A stretch of DNA of 41,318 bases, taken from contig JAHFSF010000004.1 of NCBI GenBank assembly GCA_023265875.1, positions 1 to 41,318 on the forward strand, read 5' to 3'. Below, in pieces: positions 1-10,223 of the stretch. Under the pieces are notes generated by a model. The model was not told where the DNA came from. It saw nothing but the letters and a program-made list of their open reading frames with translations, and did no database searches. The first letter of the stretch is position 1. Each line of letters starts with the position of its first letter. The position numbers were made by a program, and so were the translations under genes. The stretch comes from Gammaproteobacteria bacterium (GTDB taxonomy: Bacteria > Pseudomonadota > Gammaproteobacteria > Steroidobacterales > Steroidobacteraceae).

Positions 1-158
1 GCGCCCAGCGCGATTACGGGGCCGCCGCTTACGACGCAGCGGGCACCAGCCGCCGAACCGGCAGGTGAGGTGCCGGCCGGTCGGTCGACCCAGTCGCTCG
101 ACGGTCCCGCTGCAACTCTGTTCGCCACCGATCCTTGCGGCGGCGGCTATTGCCGGCC

Positions 159-734
159 TCAGCGCGCCGGCGCCGCGCGAGCGCTGTTGAACAGGTGCGC
201 GACTTCGCCATGGTCGCGCCGTTCGCGGAAATCACCGTGGGTAAAGTCGGAGACGACGCGGCGCCAGAACTGCACTGCGTCCGCGTTGCGGGCCTGTTCC
301 GCGATCGTCCAGTCGCCCGCAAAGCGCGCGAACAACAGCAGCGCAGCGCTGCGGCCGACTCCCAACCGGCGAAACGGCTGGCGGACGAAGAATTCGCTCA
401 GGCGGTAATGCCGCGCGCGATCGCCTTGTGCGGCTGCATCGCGCTGGACCAGCGCGAATCCTGCGGGCCTGTCTTCGCGCAGGATCACGAACACCAGCGA
501 CCGGTCATCGCGGAACCAGCTCTGCACGAGTTCGGTCGCGCTCTGGCCGGTGACGGCGAGCGAAGGAAATACGCCCGTGTGGCCGGCACCCAGGTCGGCG
601 AGATATTCACCGTAGGTCCGCTCAATCCACTCGCGGTCGAGTTGCGAGGCTCGCGCCTCGCGCAGGCTGATCGCCATTTCGAAATCCGGAAAAGGAATCG
701 GCCGGAAGGAAGGCCGCGGTTGTCGCCGCGCCAT
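159..734 (-). CDS. GNAT-family N-acetyltransferase (start may be the internal ATG at 677)
   Basis: 191-aa ORF with GNAT-like core 'FFVRQPFRRLGVGRSAALLLF' and C-terminal 'AVQFWRRVVSDF'. Confidence 0.75.
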   Translation of the reverse strand: MARRQPRPSFRPIPFPDFEMAISLREARASQLDREWIERTYGEYLADLGAGHTGVFPSLAVTGQSATELVQSWFRDDRSLVFVILREDRPAGFALVQRDAAAQGDRARHYRLSEFFVRQPFRRLGVGRSAALLLFARFAGDWTIAEQARNADAVQFWRRVVSDFTHGDFRERRDHGEVAHLFNSARAAPAR

Positions 735-768
735 CCGTCCGGCCGATTGGCCATTACGCCGTCAGGAC

Positions 769-990
769 TCAGGGCTTCGGCGCAGCTTCCGCCGGAGCTT
801 CGGTCGTCGCAGCGGCATCCGCCGGAGCTTCGGTCGTCGCAGCGGCATCCGCCGGAGCCTCGGCAGCCGGAGCCGCTTCGGTCGCGGCAGGAGCGGCTTC
901 TTCAGCCGCCGGAGCAGCTGCTTCCTGCTTAGCACCGCAGGCACCCAACAGAAGGGCAACCGCAATGGCGCCCCAGATCTTTGCATTCAT
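769..990 (-). CDS. Small Ala/Pro/Glu-rich putative lipoprotein
   Basis: 73-aa ORF; signal peptide with lipobox-like 'LLLGAC'; low-complexity EAPADAAATT repeats. Confidence 0.65.
   Translation of the reverse strand: MNAKIWGAIAVALLLGACGAKQEAAAPAAEEAAPAATEAAPAAEAPADAAATTEAPADAAATTEAPAEAAPKP
791..850. repeat. Two perfect tandem copies of a 30-bp unit (gccggagcttcggtcgtcgcagcggcatcc) plus a partial third
   Basis: Direct reading of 791-820 and 821-850; encodes EAPADAAATT repeats. Confidence 0.95.
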
Positions 991-1086
991 CGTCAGTTAC
1001 CCCAGGTTCGTTCAGTGAGAAGAAAAGATGAGAACCGCGTCGAAAACATCGCTTTTTTGAGGTTCGCTGCCTCGTCGCGTTTGCGG

Positions 1087-1115
1087 ATTTTAGCGGTATT
1101 GCGGCAGATATGAAA
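1087..1115 (-). promoter_or_regulatory. Possible sigma70-like promoter for the lipoprotein gene (TTTCAT-N17-TAAAAT)
   Basis: Minus strand TTTCAT/17 nt/TAAAAT about 100 bp upstream of the start codon; -35 is weak. Confidence 0.4.
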
Positions 1116-1213
1116 GGTCGCAGAATTGCGACAGGCCAGCCACCGGGGCAACCGGCGTGGCCAATCGCGCCGCCAACCGCTACGCTTTCCTGCCTTGGCT
1201 GACCGGAGCGGCG

Positions 1214-2533
1214 ATGACGCAGGCAGTGCTCGGGACGTTGTACGGCGACCACTTGCGGGAGCTCTGCGCCCGGGCGGATCGGGTGCTGGCCGACCACGGC
1301 TTCGACGGCCTCATCGTCGGCTCGGGCGGTCTCCGGTACCAGTACCTGGATGACAACAGCTACCCTTTCAAGCCCAACCCCCGCTACGCCGCCTGGATCC
1401 CCGATGCCACGCCCGACTGTTTCGTGACCTACCGGCCTGGGAGCCGTCCGTGGCTGGTATTCCACCAGCCCGACGACTACTGGTACCTGCCGCCCTCGGT
1501 ACCGACGGGCTACTGGGTCGCTGCCTTTGACCTGCAGGTCGTGCGGTCGCCCGGTGAGCTTGGCCGGTTGCTGGGGGCAGGCGGTCGCTGGGCCGTGCTC
1601 GCGGAGCCGTCCGCCGCGACCGCCGGCCTGGGCGACCATGACCCGGCGGGCCTGGCCATGGAATTCGATTACGCCCGGGCCGCCAAGACACCCTACGAAA
1701 TCGAGTGCATGGCCCAGGCCTCAGTGCTCGGCGCGCGGGCCCACCGGGCAGCCGAAGCCGCGTTCCGGGCTGGCGCATCCGAGTACGAAATCCACCTCGC
1801 GTACTGCCAGGCCGCAGGCGCCCGCGAGGAGGAACTGCCCTACAACAACATCATTGCCTTCAATACCCATGCGGCCGTGCTGCATTACCAGCACCTGGAC
1901 CGGCAGCGGCCGAACGCCACGCGTTCCTTTCTGATCGACGCCGGCGCCAGGTATGCAGGCTACTGCTCCGACATCACGCGGACTCATGCCGCCGGGCCAG
2001 GCGAGTTTCATGCCCTGATCGCCGCCCTCGACACGGTGCAGCAGTCGCTGGCCGACCGCGTGCGGCCCGGCACCGACTACCGCGAGATTCACCTGGCCGC
2101 CCATCGCGAGATCGCCGGGATCCTGGTCCGGCACGGCATCGTCGCCGGAACGCCCGAGGCGGCATTCGAGACCGGCCTGACATCGGTGTTCTTTCCGCAT
2201 GGCATCGGCCATCTGTTGGGCCTGCAGGTGCACGATGTGTGCGGTCTGGCCGCCGGGCCACAGGGCGGTACGCGGCCCCGCCCTGCCGGACATCCGTACC
2301 TGCGCCTGACGCGCGACCTCGAGGCAGGCTTTGTCGTGACGATCGAGCCTGGCATCTATTTCATCGACTCGCTGCTCGCGGCGGCCGCTGCCGACGGGCG
2401 CGGCCGCGCAATCGACTGGAAGCGCGTCGAGGCGCTGAAGCCCTGCGGCGGCATCCGGATCGAGGACAACGTGGTGGCCGGCGCGGGCGCGCCGCGCAAC
2501 CTGACGCGCGAGGCCTTTTCGGCGACGGCCTGA
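1214..2533 (+). CDS. pepQ: Xaa-Pro dipeptidase (M24 metallopeptidase)
   Basis: M24 metal-site motifs 'FLIDAGARYAGYCSDITRT', 'FFPHGIGHLLGLQVHD', 'VVTIEPGIYF', 'GGIRIEDNVV'; ATG at 1214 preferred over 1157. Confidence 0.88.
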   Translation: MTQAVLGTLYGDHLRELCARADRVLADHGFDGLIVGSGGLRYQYLDDNSYPFKPNPRYAAWIPDATPDCFVTYRPGSRPWLVFHQPDDYWYLPPSVPTGYWVAAFDLQVVRSPGELGRLLGAGGRWAVLAEPSAATAGLGDHDPAGLAMEFDYARAAKTPYEIECMAQASVLGARAHRAAEAAFRAGASEYEIHLAYCQAAGAREEELPYNNIIAFNTHAAVLHYQHLDRQRPNATRSFLIDAGARYAGYCSDITRTHAAGPGEFHALIAALDTVQQSLADRVRPGTDYREIHLAAHREIAGILVRHGIVAGTPEAAFETGLTSVFFPHGIGHLLGLQVHDVCGLAAGPQGGTRPRPAGHPYLRLTRDLEAGFVVTIEPGIYFIDSLLAAAAADGRGRAIDWKRVEALKPCGGIRIEDNVVAGAGAPRNLTREAFSATA

Positions 2534-2536
2534 GAT

Positions 2537-2558
2537 CAGCGCTGGCTAATTAGCGCTG
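2537..2558. repeat. Inverted repeat CAGCGCT-N8-AGCGCTG between convergent pepQ and mscL
   Basis: Perfect 7-bp arms; no U-tract. Confidence 0.6.
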
Positions 2559-2567
2559 TCGTAGAGG

Positions 2568-2960
2568 TCAGCGCTGTCGTAGCAGGTCGCGGATCTCCGT
2601 CAGCAGCACTTCCTCACGCGGTGGCGGCGGCGCAGCGGCGGCGGGCGGCTTCTTCAGCTTGTTGATTCCCTTGAGCGCCATGAAGATCGCGAACGCAATG
2701 ATCAGGAAGTCGATCAGTGCCTGGATGAACTGGCCGTACATGAGCGTCACCGGCTCGCCGGTCTTGGCATCGGTACCGAGCGCAACGCCCAAACCGGAGA
2801 AATCAATGCCGCCCATGAACCAACCGATCGCCGGCATCAGGACCGCACCGACCAGTGCCGACACGATCTTGCCGAAAGCCGCACCGATGATGATGCCGAC
2901 GGCCATGTCGACGACGTTGCCCTTCATGGCAAATTCCTTGAATTCCTGCGCGAGACTCAT
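2568..2960 (-). CDS. mscL: Large-conductance mechanosensitive channel MscL
   Basis: '[32 protein letters not shown]...' is characteristic; start ATG 2958-2960. Confidence 0.95.
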   Translation of the reverse strand: MSLAQEFKEFAMKGNVVDMAVGIIIGAAFGKIVSALVGAVLMPAIGWFMGGIDFSGLGVALGTDAKTGEPVTLMYGQFIQALIDFLIIAFAIFMALKGINKLKKPPAAAAPPPPREEVLLTEIRDLLRQR

Positions 2961-3005
2961 GGTCGCCCCCTTGTGATACCGGTACCGGACACGGGCTAGG
3001 CTAAC

Positions 3006-3035
3006 AAAAAAAAGCCGGCGATGACCCCGGCTTTT
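3006..3035 (-). terminator. Rho-independent terminator downstream of rplQ
   Basis: Minus strand AAAAGCCGGGGTCATCGCCGGCTTTTTTTT: AAAGCCGG/CCGGCTTT stem followed by a T-run. Confidence 0.92.
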
Positions 3036-3088
3036 CCATGGCGACCAAGCGGCCCGCCGCAAGGCGTGGCCAATAGGTTTGGAAACCG

Positions 3089-3583
3089 TCAGCCAGCGGC
3101 CGCCTTGCGGCGGCGCGGCTTCTTCTCTGCCGCTGCTTTTTCGCCGGCAGCGACCTTATTCGCCGCGGGCCGGCGCTTGGCCTTGCCCTTGGCAGGCCTG
3201 GCAACCGGCGCCGGGGGCGGCAAGGCTTCGCCTTCGACCAGCTGCAGCAACGCCATCGGCGCGGAATCGCCCGGACGCGACTCCATCTTCAGGATGCGGG
3301 TATAGCCGCCGGCACGGGCGCGGAAGCGCGGTCCGATGTCGCCAAACAGCTTTTCGACCAGCTGCGTGTCGCGCAGCCGGGACAGCGCGCGGCGGCGGCC
3401 GGCCTGCGAATCGTTCCTGCCAAGCGTGATCAGCGGCTCGACCACGCGACGCAGCTCCTTGGCCTTCGGCAGCGTCGTGCGGATGGTCTCCTCGCGCAGC
3501 AGCGCGACGGCCATGTTGCGCAGCAGCGCCTTGCGATGGGAGCTGTTCCGCGACAGCTGGCGGCCGGACAGTTGATGGCGCAT
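3089..3583 (-). CDS. rplQ: 50S ribosomal protein L17 (bL17) with extended C-terminus
   Basis: '[55 protein letters not shown]'. Confidence 0.97.
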   Translation of the reverse strand: MRHQLSGRQLSRNSSHRKALLRNMAVALLREETIRTTLPKAKELRRVVEPLITLGRNDSQAGRRRALSRLRDTQLVEKLFGDIGPRFRARAGGYTRILKMESRPGDSAPMALLQLVEGEALPPPAPVARPAKGKAKRRPAANKVAAGEKAAAEKKPRRRKAAAG

Positions 3584-3607
3584 TTAGCTTGGATCTCCGC
3601 GTCCGGC

Positions 3608-4612
3608 TCAGGCCGAGCGCAACTCGTCTTCGCGACGCAGCGAGGCAGGCGGCCAGCCGTCGATGCGCATGCCGAGCGTCAGCCCATGGCTCTCGAGGAC
3701 TTCCTTGATTTCGGTCAGCGACTTCTTGCCGAGATTCGGCGTGCGCAGCAGTTCGACTTCGGTGCGCTGCACCAGGTCGCCGATGTAGTGGATATTCTCC
3801 GCCTTCAGGCAGTTGGCGCTCCTGACCGTCAGCTCAAGCTCGTCCACCGGGCGCAGCAGGATCGGATCCGGCAGCGGGCCGGAGTCGCGGTTCGGCGATT
3901 CACCCTGCCCTTCGAGGTCGACGAATACCGTCAACTGTTCCTTCAGGATGCCGCCGGCGCGACGGATCGCTTCATCCGGGTTGATCGTGCCGTTGGTCTC
4001 GATGTCGATGATCAGCTTGTCGAGGTCGGTGCGCTGCTCGACGCGCGCGGACTCGATCGCATAAGTCACGCGCCGAACGGGCGAGAATGACGCGTCGAGC
4101 TGCAGGCGGCCGATCGGCCTGCTCTGTTCCTCGAACTCGAGGCGCTGCACCGCCGGCCGGTAGCCGCGGCCGCGCTCGATCTTCAGGTTCATCGCCAGTT
4201 CGATGGGCTTGTTGAGGTTTGCAATCACCAGCTCCGGATTGACGATGACGACGTCATGATCAACCTGGATGTCGCCGGCAGTGACCGGACCCGGGCCCTT
4301 CCTCTGCAGGCGCAGCTCGACCGAGTCGCGCGTATGCATCTCGATCGCGATCGACTTGAGGTTCAACAGGACGTCAACGACATCCTCCTGCACGCCCTCG
4401 ATGCTGGTGTACTCGTGCAGCACGCCCTCGATCTCGACCTCGGTCACCGCGCAACCGGGCATCGAGGAAAGCAGCACGCGCCTGAGCGCGTTGCCGAGCG
4501 TGTGGCCGAAGCCGCGCTCGAACGGCTCGATCACGATGCGGGCCTGCCGCGCCGCGGTCTCGGTGACCTTGACGGAGCGGGGCTTGAGGAATTCCGTGGC
4601 GGAGCCTTGCAT
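3608..4612 (-). CDS. rpoA: RNA polymerase subunit alpha
   Basis: '[16 protein letters not shown]...', alpha-CTD '[37 protein letters not shown]'; ATG at 4612 chosen over upstream GTG 4621. Confidence 0.97.
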   Translation of the reverse strand: MQGSATEFLKPRSVKVTETAARQARIVIEPFERGFGHTLGNALRRVLLSSMPGCAVTEVEIEGVLHEYTSIEGVQEDVVDVLLNLKSIAIEMHTRDSVELRLQRKGPGPVTAGDIQVDHDVVIVNPELVIANLNKPIELAMNLKIERGRGYRPAVQRLEFEEQSRPIGRLQLDASFSPVRRVTYAIESARVEQRTDLDKLIIDIETNGTINPDEAIRRAGGILKEQLTVFVDLEGQGESPNRDSGPLPDPILLRPVDELELTVRSANCLKAENIHYIGDLVQRTEVELLRTPNLGKKSLTEIKEVLESHGLTLGMRIDGWPPASLRREDELRSA

Positions 4613-4624
4613 TGCCGTCACCTG

Positions 4625-5248
4625 TTACTTCGAGTAAAGCTCGACGACGAGATTTTCGTTGATGTCGGGCAGGATCTGATCGCGGTCCGGCAGCGCCTTC
4701 AGCGTGCCGCTGAACTTCTTGTCATCCACCTCGACCCATTCCGGAAGGCCGACCTGCGTCGCAATCGCGAGCGCCGCGGCGATCCGGGCCTGGGCGCGGG
4801 CCTTCTCGCGCACCGCGATCAGGTCGCCGGCCTGGCACTGGTAGGACGGCACGTTGACCGTCTCGCCATTCACTTCGATGGCCTTGTGTCCGACCAGCTG
4901 GCGCGCCTCGGCGCGCGTCGCGGCGAAACCCATGCGATAGACGACGTTGTCGAGCCGGCTCTCGAGGAAACGCAGCAGGTTCTCTCCGGTCGAGCCCGAG
5001 CCGCCCGCCGCCTTGGCGTAATAAGTGCGGAATTGCCGCTCCAGCACACCGTACATGCGGCGCAGCTTCTGCTTCTCCCTCAGCTGTATGCCATAGCCGG
5101 ACAGCCGCGTGCGGCGATCGCCCTTGATGCCGCCTGGCGGCACTTCGAGCTTGCACTTGCTTTCGAGCGGCTTGACACCGCTCTTCAGGAACAGGTCAGT
5201 GCCCTCGCGACGCGAGAGCTTGCACTTCGGACCCAGGTATCTGGCCAT
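4625..5248 (-). CDS. rpsD: 30S ribosomal protein S4
   Basis: '[24 protein letters not shown]...'. Confidence 0.98.
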   Translation of the reverse strand: MARYLGPKCKLSRREGTDLFLKSGVKPLESKCKLEVPPGGIKGDRRTRLSGYGIQLREKQKLRRMYGVLERQFRTYYAKAAGGSGSTGENLLRFLESRLDNVVYRMGFAATRAEARQLVGHKAIEVNGETVNVPSYQCQAGDLIAVREKARAQARIAAALAIATQVGLPEWVEVDDKKFSGTLKALPDRDQILPDINENLVVELYSK

Positions 5249-5261
5249 GATTCGGTGGACC

Positions 5262-5717
5262 TCAGACCCGCCGCTTCTTCGGCGGGCGGCAGCCGTTGTG
5301 CGGGATCGGTGTCACGTCGGCGATGCTGGTCACCTTCAGTCCACAGGCGTTCAGGGCCCGCACGGCAGACTCGCGGCCCGGCCCGGGACCCATCACCTTG
5401 ACCTCGACGGTGCGCAGGCCGTGCTCCTGCGCGGCGACGCCGGCCTTCTCGGCGGCGACCTGCGCGGCGAACGGCGTGCTCTTGCGCGAGCCGCGAAAAC
5501 CGGAACCGCCCGACGTCGCCCAGGCCAGCGTATTGCCCTGGCGGTCGGTGATCGTGACGATCGTGTTGTTGAACGAGGCGTGGACGTGCGCGATGCCATC
5601 GGACACCTGGCGCTTCGCCTTCTTGCGTGTCTTCGCGGCGGCCGGTGTTTCCTGCTTCTGTTCGGCCTTCTGCTCGACGTTCTGTTCGGCCTTCTGCTCG
5701 GTCTTCTGTTCGCTCAT
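5262..5717 (-). CDS. rpsK: 30S ribosomal protein S11 (uS11) with repeat-containing N-terminal extension
   Basis: '[26 protein letters not shown]...' core; N-terminal EQK(T/A)EQ repeats. Confidence 0.96.
   Translation of the reverse strand: MSEQKTEQKAEQNVEQKAEQKQETPAAAKTRKKAKRQVSDGIAHVHASFNNTIVTITDRQGNTLAWATSGGSGFRGSRKSTPFAAQVAAEKAGVAAQEHGLRTVEVKVMGPGPGRESAVRALNACGLKVTSIADVTPIPHNGCRPPKKRRV
5656..5715. repeat. Five 12-bp tandem units (TTCTG[T/C]TCGNNN) encoding EQKx repeats
   Basis: Units at 5656, 5668, 5680, 5692 and 5704, alternating ttctgttcggcc-like and ttctgctcg-like. Confidence 0.9.
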
Positions 5718-5724
5718 GTCCTGC

Positions 5725-6105
5725 TCAGGTCTTGCCTACCGCTACGTTGGTCTTGATCGCGGCGCGGCGCGGGCCCTTGCGCGTGCGGGCATTGGTGCGC
5801 GTGCGCTGGCCGCGGACCGGAAGGCCCTTGCGATGGCGGATGCCGCGATAGCAGCCGAGGTCCATCAGGCGTTTCAGGCTCATCGAGTTCTCGCGGCGCA
5901 GGTCGCCTTCGACCATGAAGCGCGCGACGTGCGTGCGCAACTGGTTGACCTCGGCCTCGGTCAGGTCGCGGACCTTGGTCGAGGGATCGACACCGGCTGC
6001 CTTGCAGACCATCGCGGCCCGCGACGGCCCGATGCCATAGACGTGCGTCAGCCCGATGACGACGTGCTTGTTGACGGGAATGTTGATGCCGGCGATACGC
6101 GCCAT
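5725..6105 (-). CDS. rpsM: 30S ribosomal protein S13
   Basis: '[26 protein letters not shown]...[21 protein letters not shown]'. Confidence 0.98.
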   Translation of the reverse strand: MARIAGINIPVNKHVVIGLTHVYGIGPSRAAMVCKAAGVDPSTKVRDLTEAEVNQLRTHVARFMVEGDLRRENSMSLKRLMDLGCYRGIRHRKGLPVRGQRTRTNARTRKGPRRAAIKTNVAVGKT

Positions 6106-6138
6106 TGCTACCGACCCCTGAGCCGCGGAAAACGCGGC

Positions 6139-6167
6139 AGCATACGTGAAAATGCCGATGTCAGCAA
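6139..6167 (-). promoter_or_regulatory. Candidate sigma70 promoter TTGCTG-N17-TATGCT upstream of rpsM (alpha operon)
   Basis: -35 at 6162-6167, -10 at 6139-6144; followed by GCCGCG-TTTTC-CGCGGC hairpin (6122-6138). Confidence 0.6.
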
Positions 6168-6187
6168 GATTGCGGACCCCCTGCGAC

Positions 6188-6304
6188 TCAACCCTGACGC
6201 TGCTTGTGGCGGGCGTCCGACGAGCAGATCACCCGCACGACACCGCGGCGCCGGACGATCCTGCAGTTCTTGCAGATCTTCCTGACCGATGGACGAACCT
6301 TCAT
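6188..6304 (-). CDS. rpmJ: 50S ribosomal protein L36 (Cys-containing, zinc-binding type)
   Basis: Translated by hand (below the ORF track cutoff): [38 protein letters not shown]. Confidence 0.97.
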   Translation of the reverse strand: MKVRPSVRKICKNCRIVRRRGVVRVICSSDARHKQRQG

Positions 6305-6332
6305 CTATCACTCCCGGACGGCACGGCCATCC

Positions 6333-7676
6333 TCAGCGCGGCGCGCCGCTGCGGCCGAGGCCGCGCAGGTTTGCCTTCTTCATCAGGCCCTCATACTGGT
6401 GCGACATCAGGTGCGCATGCAGCTGGGCCACGAAATCCATGACAACCACGACGATGATCAGCAATGACGTGCCGCCGAAGTAAAACGGTACCCGGCCGTA
6501 CGACATCAGGATCTCCGGCAGCAGGCAGACCAGCGTCACATACAGCGCACCCCAGACCGTCAGTCGTGTCAGCACCTTGTCGATGTACTCACCCGTCTGC
6601 TGCCCGGGCCGTATGCCCGGGATGAATGCGCCGCCCTTCTTCAGGTTCTCGGCGGTCTCCCGCGAGTTGAATACCAGCGCCGTATAGAAGAAACAGAAGA
6701 AGATGATCAGGCTGCCGTAGATCAGCAGGTGCAGCGGCTGGCCCCAACCGAGCGCAGCGGCAACATTCTGCAGCCAGCTCGCGCCCTGTCCGGTGCCGAA
6801 GAAACTCGCCAGCGTGGCCGGGAATAGCAGCAGCGACGAGGCGAAGATCGGCGGGATCACGCCGGACATGTTCAGCTTGAATGGCAGGTGGCTGGTCTGC
6901 CCAGCGTACATGCGCCGGCCGACCTGGCGTTTCGCGTAATTGACCGGGATGCGGCGCTGGCCGCTCTCGACGAACACGCAGAATGCCGTCACTGCGCCGA
7001 TCAGCAGCAGCAGCAGGATCGCGAATGCGGGATTCATCTCGCCGGAACGCACCTGCTCGAGCGTGCCGCCGATCGCCGCCGGCAGGCCCGAGATGATTCC
7101 GGAAAGAATCAGCATCGAGATGCCGTTGCCGATACCGCGCTCGGTGATCTGCTCGCCGAGCCACATCAGGAACATCGTACCCGTGGTCAGCGTCAGGATC
7201 GCCGGAATCACGAACGACCAGAAACCCGGGTTGATGACGACGCCCTGATTGGTGAACGCGGTCGCGGCCGCGTAGCTCTGGAACAGCGCCAGGCAAACGG
7301 TGAAATAGCGCGTCCACTGCGTGATCTTGCGCCGGCCCGACTCGCCTTCCTTCTTGATCGCCGCCATCGACGGCACCACGACCGCCATCATCTGCAGGAT
7401 GATCGACGCCGAGATGTATGGCATCACGCCCATCGCGAAGATCGACAGGCGCGACAGCGCGCCGCCCGAGAACATGTTGAACAGCCCGAGGATGGTGCCT
7501 TCCTGCCGGTCGAACAGCCGTGCCAGCGCGGCCGGGTCGATTCCCGGCACCGGCACGAAGGTGCCGATACGGTAAACAACCAGTGCGCCAAGCAGGAACA
7601 GCAGCCGATGGCGCATCTCGGTGTAGCGCGTGACTTCACCTAGTGCGAGAGCCGCATTGCCTGCCGTCGTGGTCAT
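6333..7676 (-). CDS. secY: Preprotein translocase subunit SecY
   Basis: '[16 protein letters not shown]'-like segment (here '[22 protein letters not shown]'), '[12 protein letters not shown]', 10-TM-like pattern. Confidence 0.98.
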   Translation of the reverse strand: MTTTAGNAALALGEVTRYTEMRHRLLFLLGALVVYRIGTFVPVPGIDPAALARLFDRQEGTILGLFNMFSGGALSRLSIFAMGVMPYISASIILQMMAVVVPSMAAIKKEGESGRRKITQWTRYFTVCLALFQSYAAATAFTNQGVVINPGFWSFVIPAILTLTTGTMFLMWLGEQITERGIGNGISMLILSGIISGLPAAIGGTLEQVRSGEMNPAFAILLLLLIGAVTAFCVFVESGQRRIPVNYAKRQVGRRMYAGQTSHLPFKLNMSGVIPPIFASSLLLFPATLASFFGTGQGASWLQNVAAALGWGQPLHLLIYGSLIIFFCFFYTALVFNSRETAENLKKGGAFIPGIRPGQQTGEYIDKVLTRLTVWGALYVTLVCLLPEILMSYGRVPFYFGGTSLLIIVVVVMDFVAQLHAHLMSHQYEGLMKKANLRGLGRSGAPR

Positions 7677-7699
7677 CGTCGTCTGTCCCGCGTGCAGCC

Positions 7700-8152
7700 T
7701 CAGGCCGCGGCGCCCTCCTCGATCTTGCCGCCGGCCTCAAGGATCGCGGCACGCGCGCCTCTGGTCGGAACCACGGCCGGGCCGCGCAACGTCACGGCGC
7801 GCGTGATCTTGCCGGACAGGATCACTTTTGCGCGTTCCGTTCGGGCAGGCACGACGCTCGCTGCAATCAGCGCTGCGAGGTCGATCAGCTCCGCTTTCAC
7901 CTTGACCAGGTCGGTCAGGGTGACTTCCGCGCGGGTCCTGTGCATGGCCGAGCGGAAGCCCACCTTTGGCAGGCGCCGCTGCAGCGGCACCTGGCCGCCT
8001 TCGAAACCGATCTTGTGGTAGCCGCCCTTGCGCGCCTTCTGGCCCTTGCCGCCGCGGCCGCAGGTCTTGCCCTGGCCTGCGGATGCTCCGCGCCCGACGC
8101 GCAGGCGCAGCTTCTTGCTGCCCGGTCCCGGCTTCAGCGTATTCAGTCGCAT
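7700..8152 (-). CDS. rplO: 50S ribosomal protein L15
   Basis: '[43 protein letters not shown]'; start ATG 8150-8152 (ORF track is over-extended). Confidence 0.97.
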   Translation of the reverse strand: MRLNTLKPGPGSKKLRLRVGRGASAGQGKTCGRGGKGQKARKGGYHKIGFEGGQVPLQRRLPKVGFRSAMHRTRAEVTLTDLVKVKAELIDLAALIAASVVPARTERAKVILSGKITRAVTLRGPAVVPTRGARAAILEAGGKIEEGAAA

Positions 8153-8172
8153 CTCATCGCTCCTTGGTGCCT

Positions 8173-8358
8173 TCAGGCCGGTTCGACGGCCAGCAGGTGC
8201 TGCGCCACACGGATCATGCCGCGCACTGCCGGCGTGTCCTCGACGACCTTGATGTCGCGGATGCGTCGCAGCCCGAGGCCATGCACCGAGGCACGGATGT
8301 TCCGCAGCTGCCCATGCACGCTGCCATTCAGCGTCACCTTCAGGCGTGGTTTGTTCAT
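8173..8358 (-). CDS. rpmD: 50S ribosomal protein L30
   Basis: '[33 protein letters not shown]'; start at 8358. Confidence 0.95.
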   Translation of the reverse strand: MNKPRLKVTLNGSVHGQLRNIRASVHGLGLRRIRDIKVVEDTPAVRGMIRVAQHLLAVEPA

Positions 8359-8363
8359 CGCGT

Positions 8364-8870
8364 TCAGCCCGTGATCTCTGCGAGGGTCTTGCCGCGCTTC
8401 GCCGCGATCCGCTCCGGCGTGGCAATCCGCGAGAACGCGTCGAATGTCGCGCGCACCACGTTGATCGGGTTGCGCGAGCCGTAACTCTTCGCCAGCACGT
8501 TGCGCACACCTGCGCATTCGAACACCGCGCGCATGCCGCCGCCGGCGATGACGCCGGTGCCGTCCGAGGCCGGCTGCATGTGCACGCGTGTCGTGCCATG
8601 CCGGCCCTGGATCGCATAATGCAAGGTGTCGCTGCGCAGCGGCACATTGGTCATGTTCTTGCGCGCCTGCTGCATCGCCTTGGCGATGGCGGTCGGCACT
8701 TCGCGCGCCTTGCCATAGCCAAAACCGACGCGGCCAGCCCCGTCGCCAACCACCGTCAGCGCGGTGAAGCCGAACTGCCTGCCGCCCTTGACGACCTTGG
8801 CGGTACGGTTGACCGTGACCAGCTTCTCGATCAGGTCGTCGCCGGATGAGGACCTTTCCACTCGTGCCAT
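8364..8870 (-). CDS. rpsE: 30S ribosomal protein S5
   Basis: '[47 protein letters not shown]'. Confidence 0.98.
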   Translation of the reverse strand: MARVERSSSGDDLIEKLVTVNRTAKVVKGGRQFGFTALTVVGDGAGRVGFGYGKAREVPTAIAKAMQQARKNMTNVPLRSDTLHYAIQGRHGTTRVHMQPASDGTGVIAGGGMRAVFECAGVRNVLAKSYGSRNPINVVRATFDAFSRIATPERIAAKRGKTLAEITG

Positions 8871-8886
8871 TGCGCTTCCCCTGGAA

Positions 8887-9249
8887 TCAGAACTTGAGGC
8901 CGGCCTCGCGGGCCGCCTCGGCAAGCGCCTTCAGGCGCCCGTGATACTTGAAACCCGAACGATCGAAGGCCACCGAGGTGATGCCGGCCGCCTTGGCGCG
9001 CTCGGCGATCGCGCGGCCGACAGCGGCTGCGGCAACGGCGTTGCCGGTGCCTTTCAATCCGCTCGCGACTTCGTCCTGCACGGTCGAGGCAGCGACGAGC
9101 ACACGGGCGCCGTCCGGCGTCGTCACCTGGGCATAGATGTGCCGTGGCGTGCGGTGCACCGTCAGACGCGCCGTTCCGATCTCGCGGATCTTGGCCCGCG
9201 CGCGGGTCGCGCGCCGCAGGCGCCTGTCCTTCTTGGTGAGCTGTGCCAC
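8887..9249 (-). CDS. rplR: 50S ribosomal protein L18
   Basis: '[36 protein letters not shown]...[26 protein letters not shown]'. Confidence 0.97.
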   Translation of the reverse strand: MAQLTKKDRRLRRATRARAKIREIGTARLTVHRTPRHIYAQVTTPDGARVLVAASTVQDEVASGLKGTGNAVAAAAVGRAIAERAKAAGITSVAFDRSGFKYHGRLKALAEAAREAGLKF

Positions 9250-9262
9250 AGGAACCTCCGAA

Positions 9263-9802
9263 CTACTTCTTCTTGCCTTCCTTCATGACGATCTTTTCGC
9301 CGGCGTGGCGCACGCCCTTGCCCTTGTAGGGCTCGGGCGGACGGTAGCCGCGGATCTCCGCCGCAACCTGGCCAACCTGCTGCCGGTCGATGCCCTTGAT
9401 GACGATCTCAGTCTGGCTCGGCGTCTCCATCGTGATACCGTCGGGCACCGCGTAGCTGACCGGGTGCGAGTAACCAAGCGTCAGATTCAGGTTCTTGCCC
9501 TGCATCGCCGCGCGGTAACCGACGCCGACCAGTTCGAGCTTGCGCTCGTAGCCCCTGGTGACGCCCGCAACCATGTTCGCCAGGTGCGCCCGCGTCGCAC
9601 CGGCGGTCGCGACCCGTGCCGACGAGTCCTGGCCCCCGGCGACGCCGACCTGCAGCTGCTGCTCCTGCTGCGCAATCGTGATTCCGCGCGCGAGTCGCAG
9701 CGTCAGCGATCCCTTCGCGCCCTTCACGGTCACCGAGTCGGCTGCAAGCGTGGCATTGACGCCTTGCGGCAGTTTGACCGGCAACTTGGCAATTCTGGAC
9801 AT
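9263..9802 (-). CDS. rplF: 50S ribosomal protein L6
   Basis: '[15 protein letters not shown]...[28 protein letters not shown]'. Confidence 0.98.
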   Translation of the reverse strand: MSRIAKLPVKLPQGVNATLAADSVTVKGAKGSLTLRLARGITIAQQEQQLQVGVAGGQDSSARVATAGATRAHLANMVAGVTRGYERKLELVGVGYRAAMQGKNLNLTLGYSHPVSYAVPDGITMETPSQTEIVIKGIDRQQVGQVAAEIRGYRPPEPYKGKGVRHAGEKIVMKEGKKK

Positions 9803-9814
9803 GATCCGCGCTCC

Positions 9815-10210
9815 TCAGGCCACGACGCACAGCACTTCGCCGCCCTGGCCAGCGCGGCGTGCCTCGCGGTCGGTCATCACGCCGGCCGGCGTCGATACGA
9901 TCGCAATACCGAGGCCGCCCAGCACCTTCGGCAGGTCATCCTTGCCACGATACAGGCGCAGGCCGGGCCGCGAAGTGCGCTCGAGGCGCTCGATCACCGG
10001 CTTGCCGGCGTGGTACTTCAGCGCAATCGAGAGCGTCGTCCGCCCGCCGTCCTTGCGGACCGCAAAGTCGGCGACATAGCCCTCTTCCTTCAACACGCGG
10101 ACGATCGCGAGCTTGATGCGCGAGGACTGCACCGAAACCTCCGCCTTTCCGGCCGTCTGGCCATTGCGAATACGGGTCAGCAGGTCCGCGATCGGGTCGG
10201 TCATGCTCAT
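9815..10210 (-). CDS. rpsH: 30S ribosomal protein S8
   Basis: '[18 protein letters not shown]...[34 protein letters not shown]'. Confidence 0.97.
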   Translation of the reverse strand: MSMTDPIADLLTRIRNGQTAGKAEVSVQSSRIKLAIVRVLKEEGYVADFAVRKDGGRTTLSIALKYHAGKPVIERLERTSRPGLRLYRGKDDLPKVLGGLGIAIVSTPAGVMTDREARRAGQGGEVLCVVA

Positions 10211-10223
10211 TTCGTGTCGCTCC

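Noticed and set aside
3-68. Possible 3' end of a plus-strand CDS at the left edge (...AQRDYGAAAYDAAGTSRRTGR*)
   Set aside because: Only about 21 codons visible; cannot be identified or supported without upstream sequence.
135-932. 265-aa plus-strand ORF opposite the GNAT and lipoprotein genes
   Set aside because: Antisense to two better-supported genes; its repeats derive from the lipoprotein tandem repeat.
4256-5401. 381-aa plus-strand ORF opposite rpoA/rpsD/rpsK
   Set aside because: Spans three well-supported genes on the other strand; shadow ORF.
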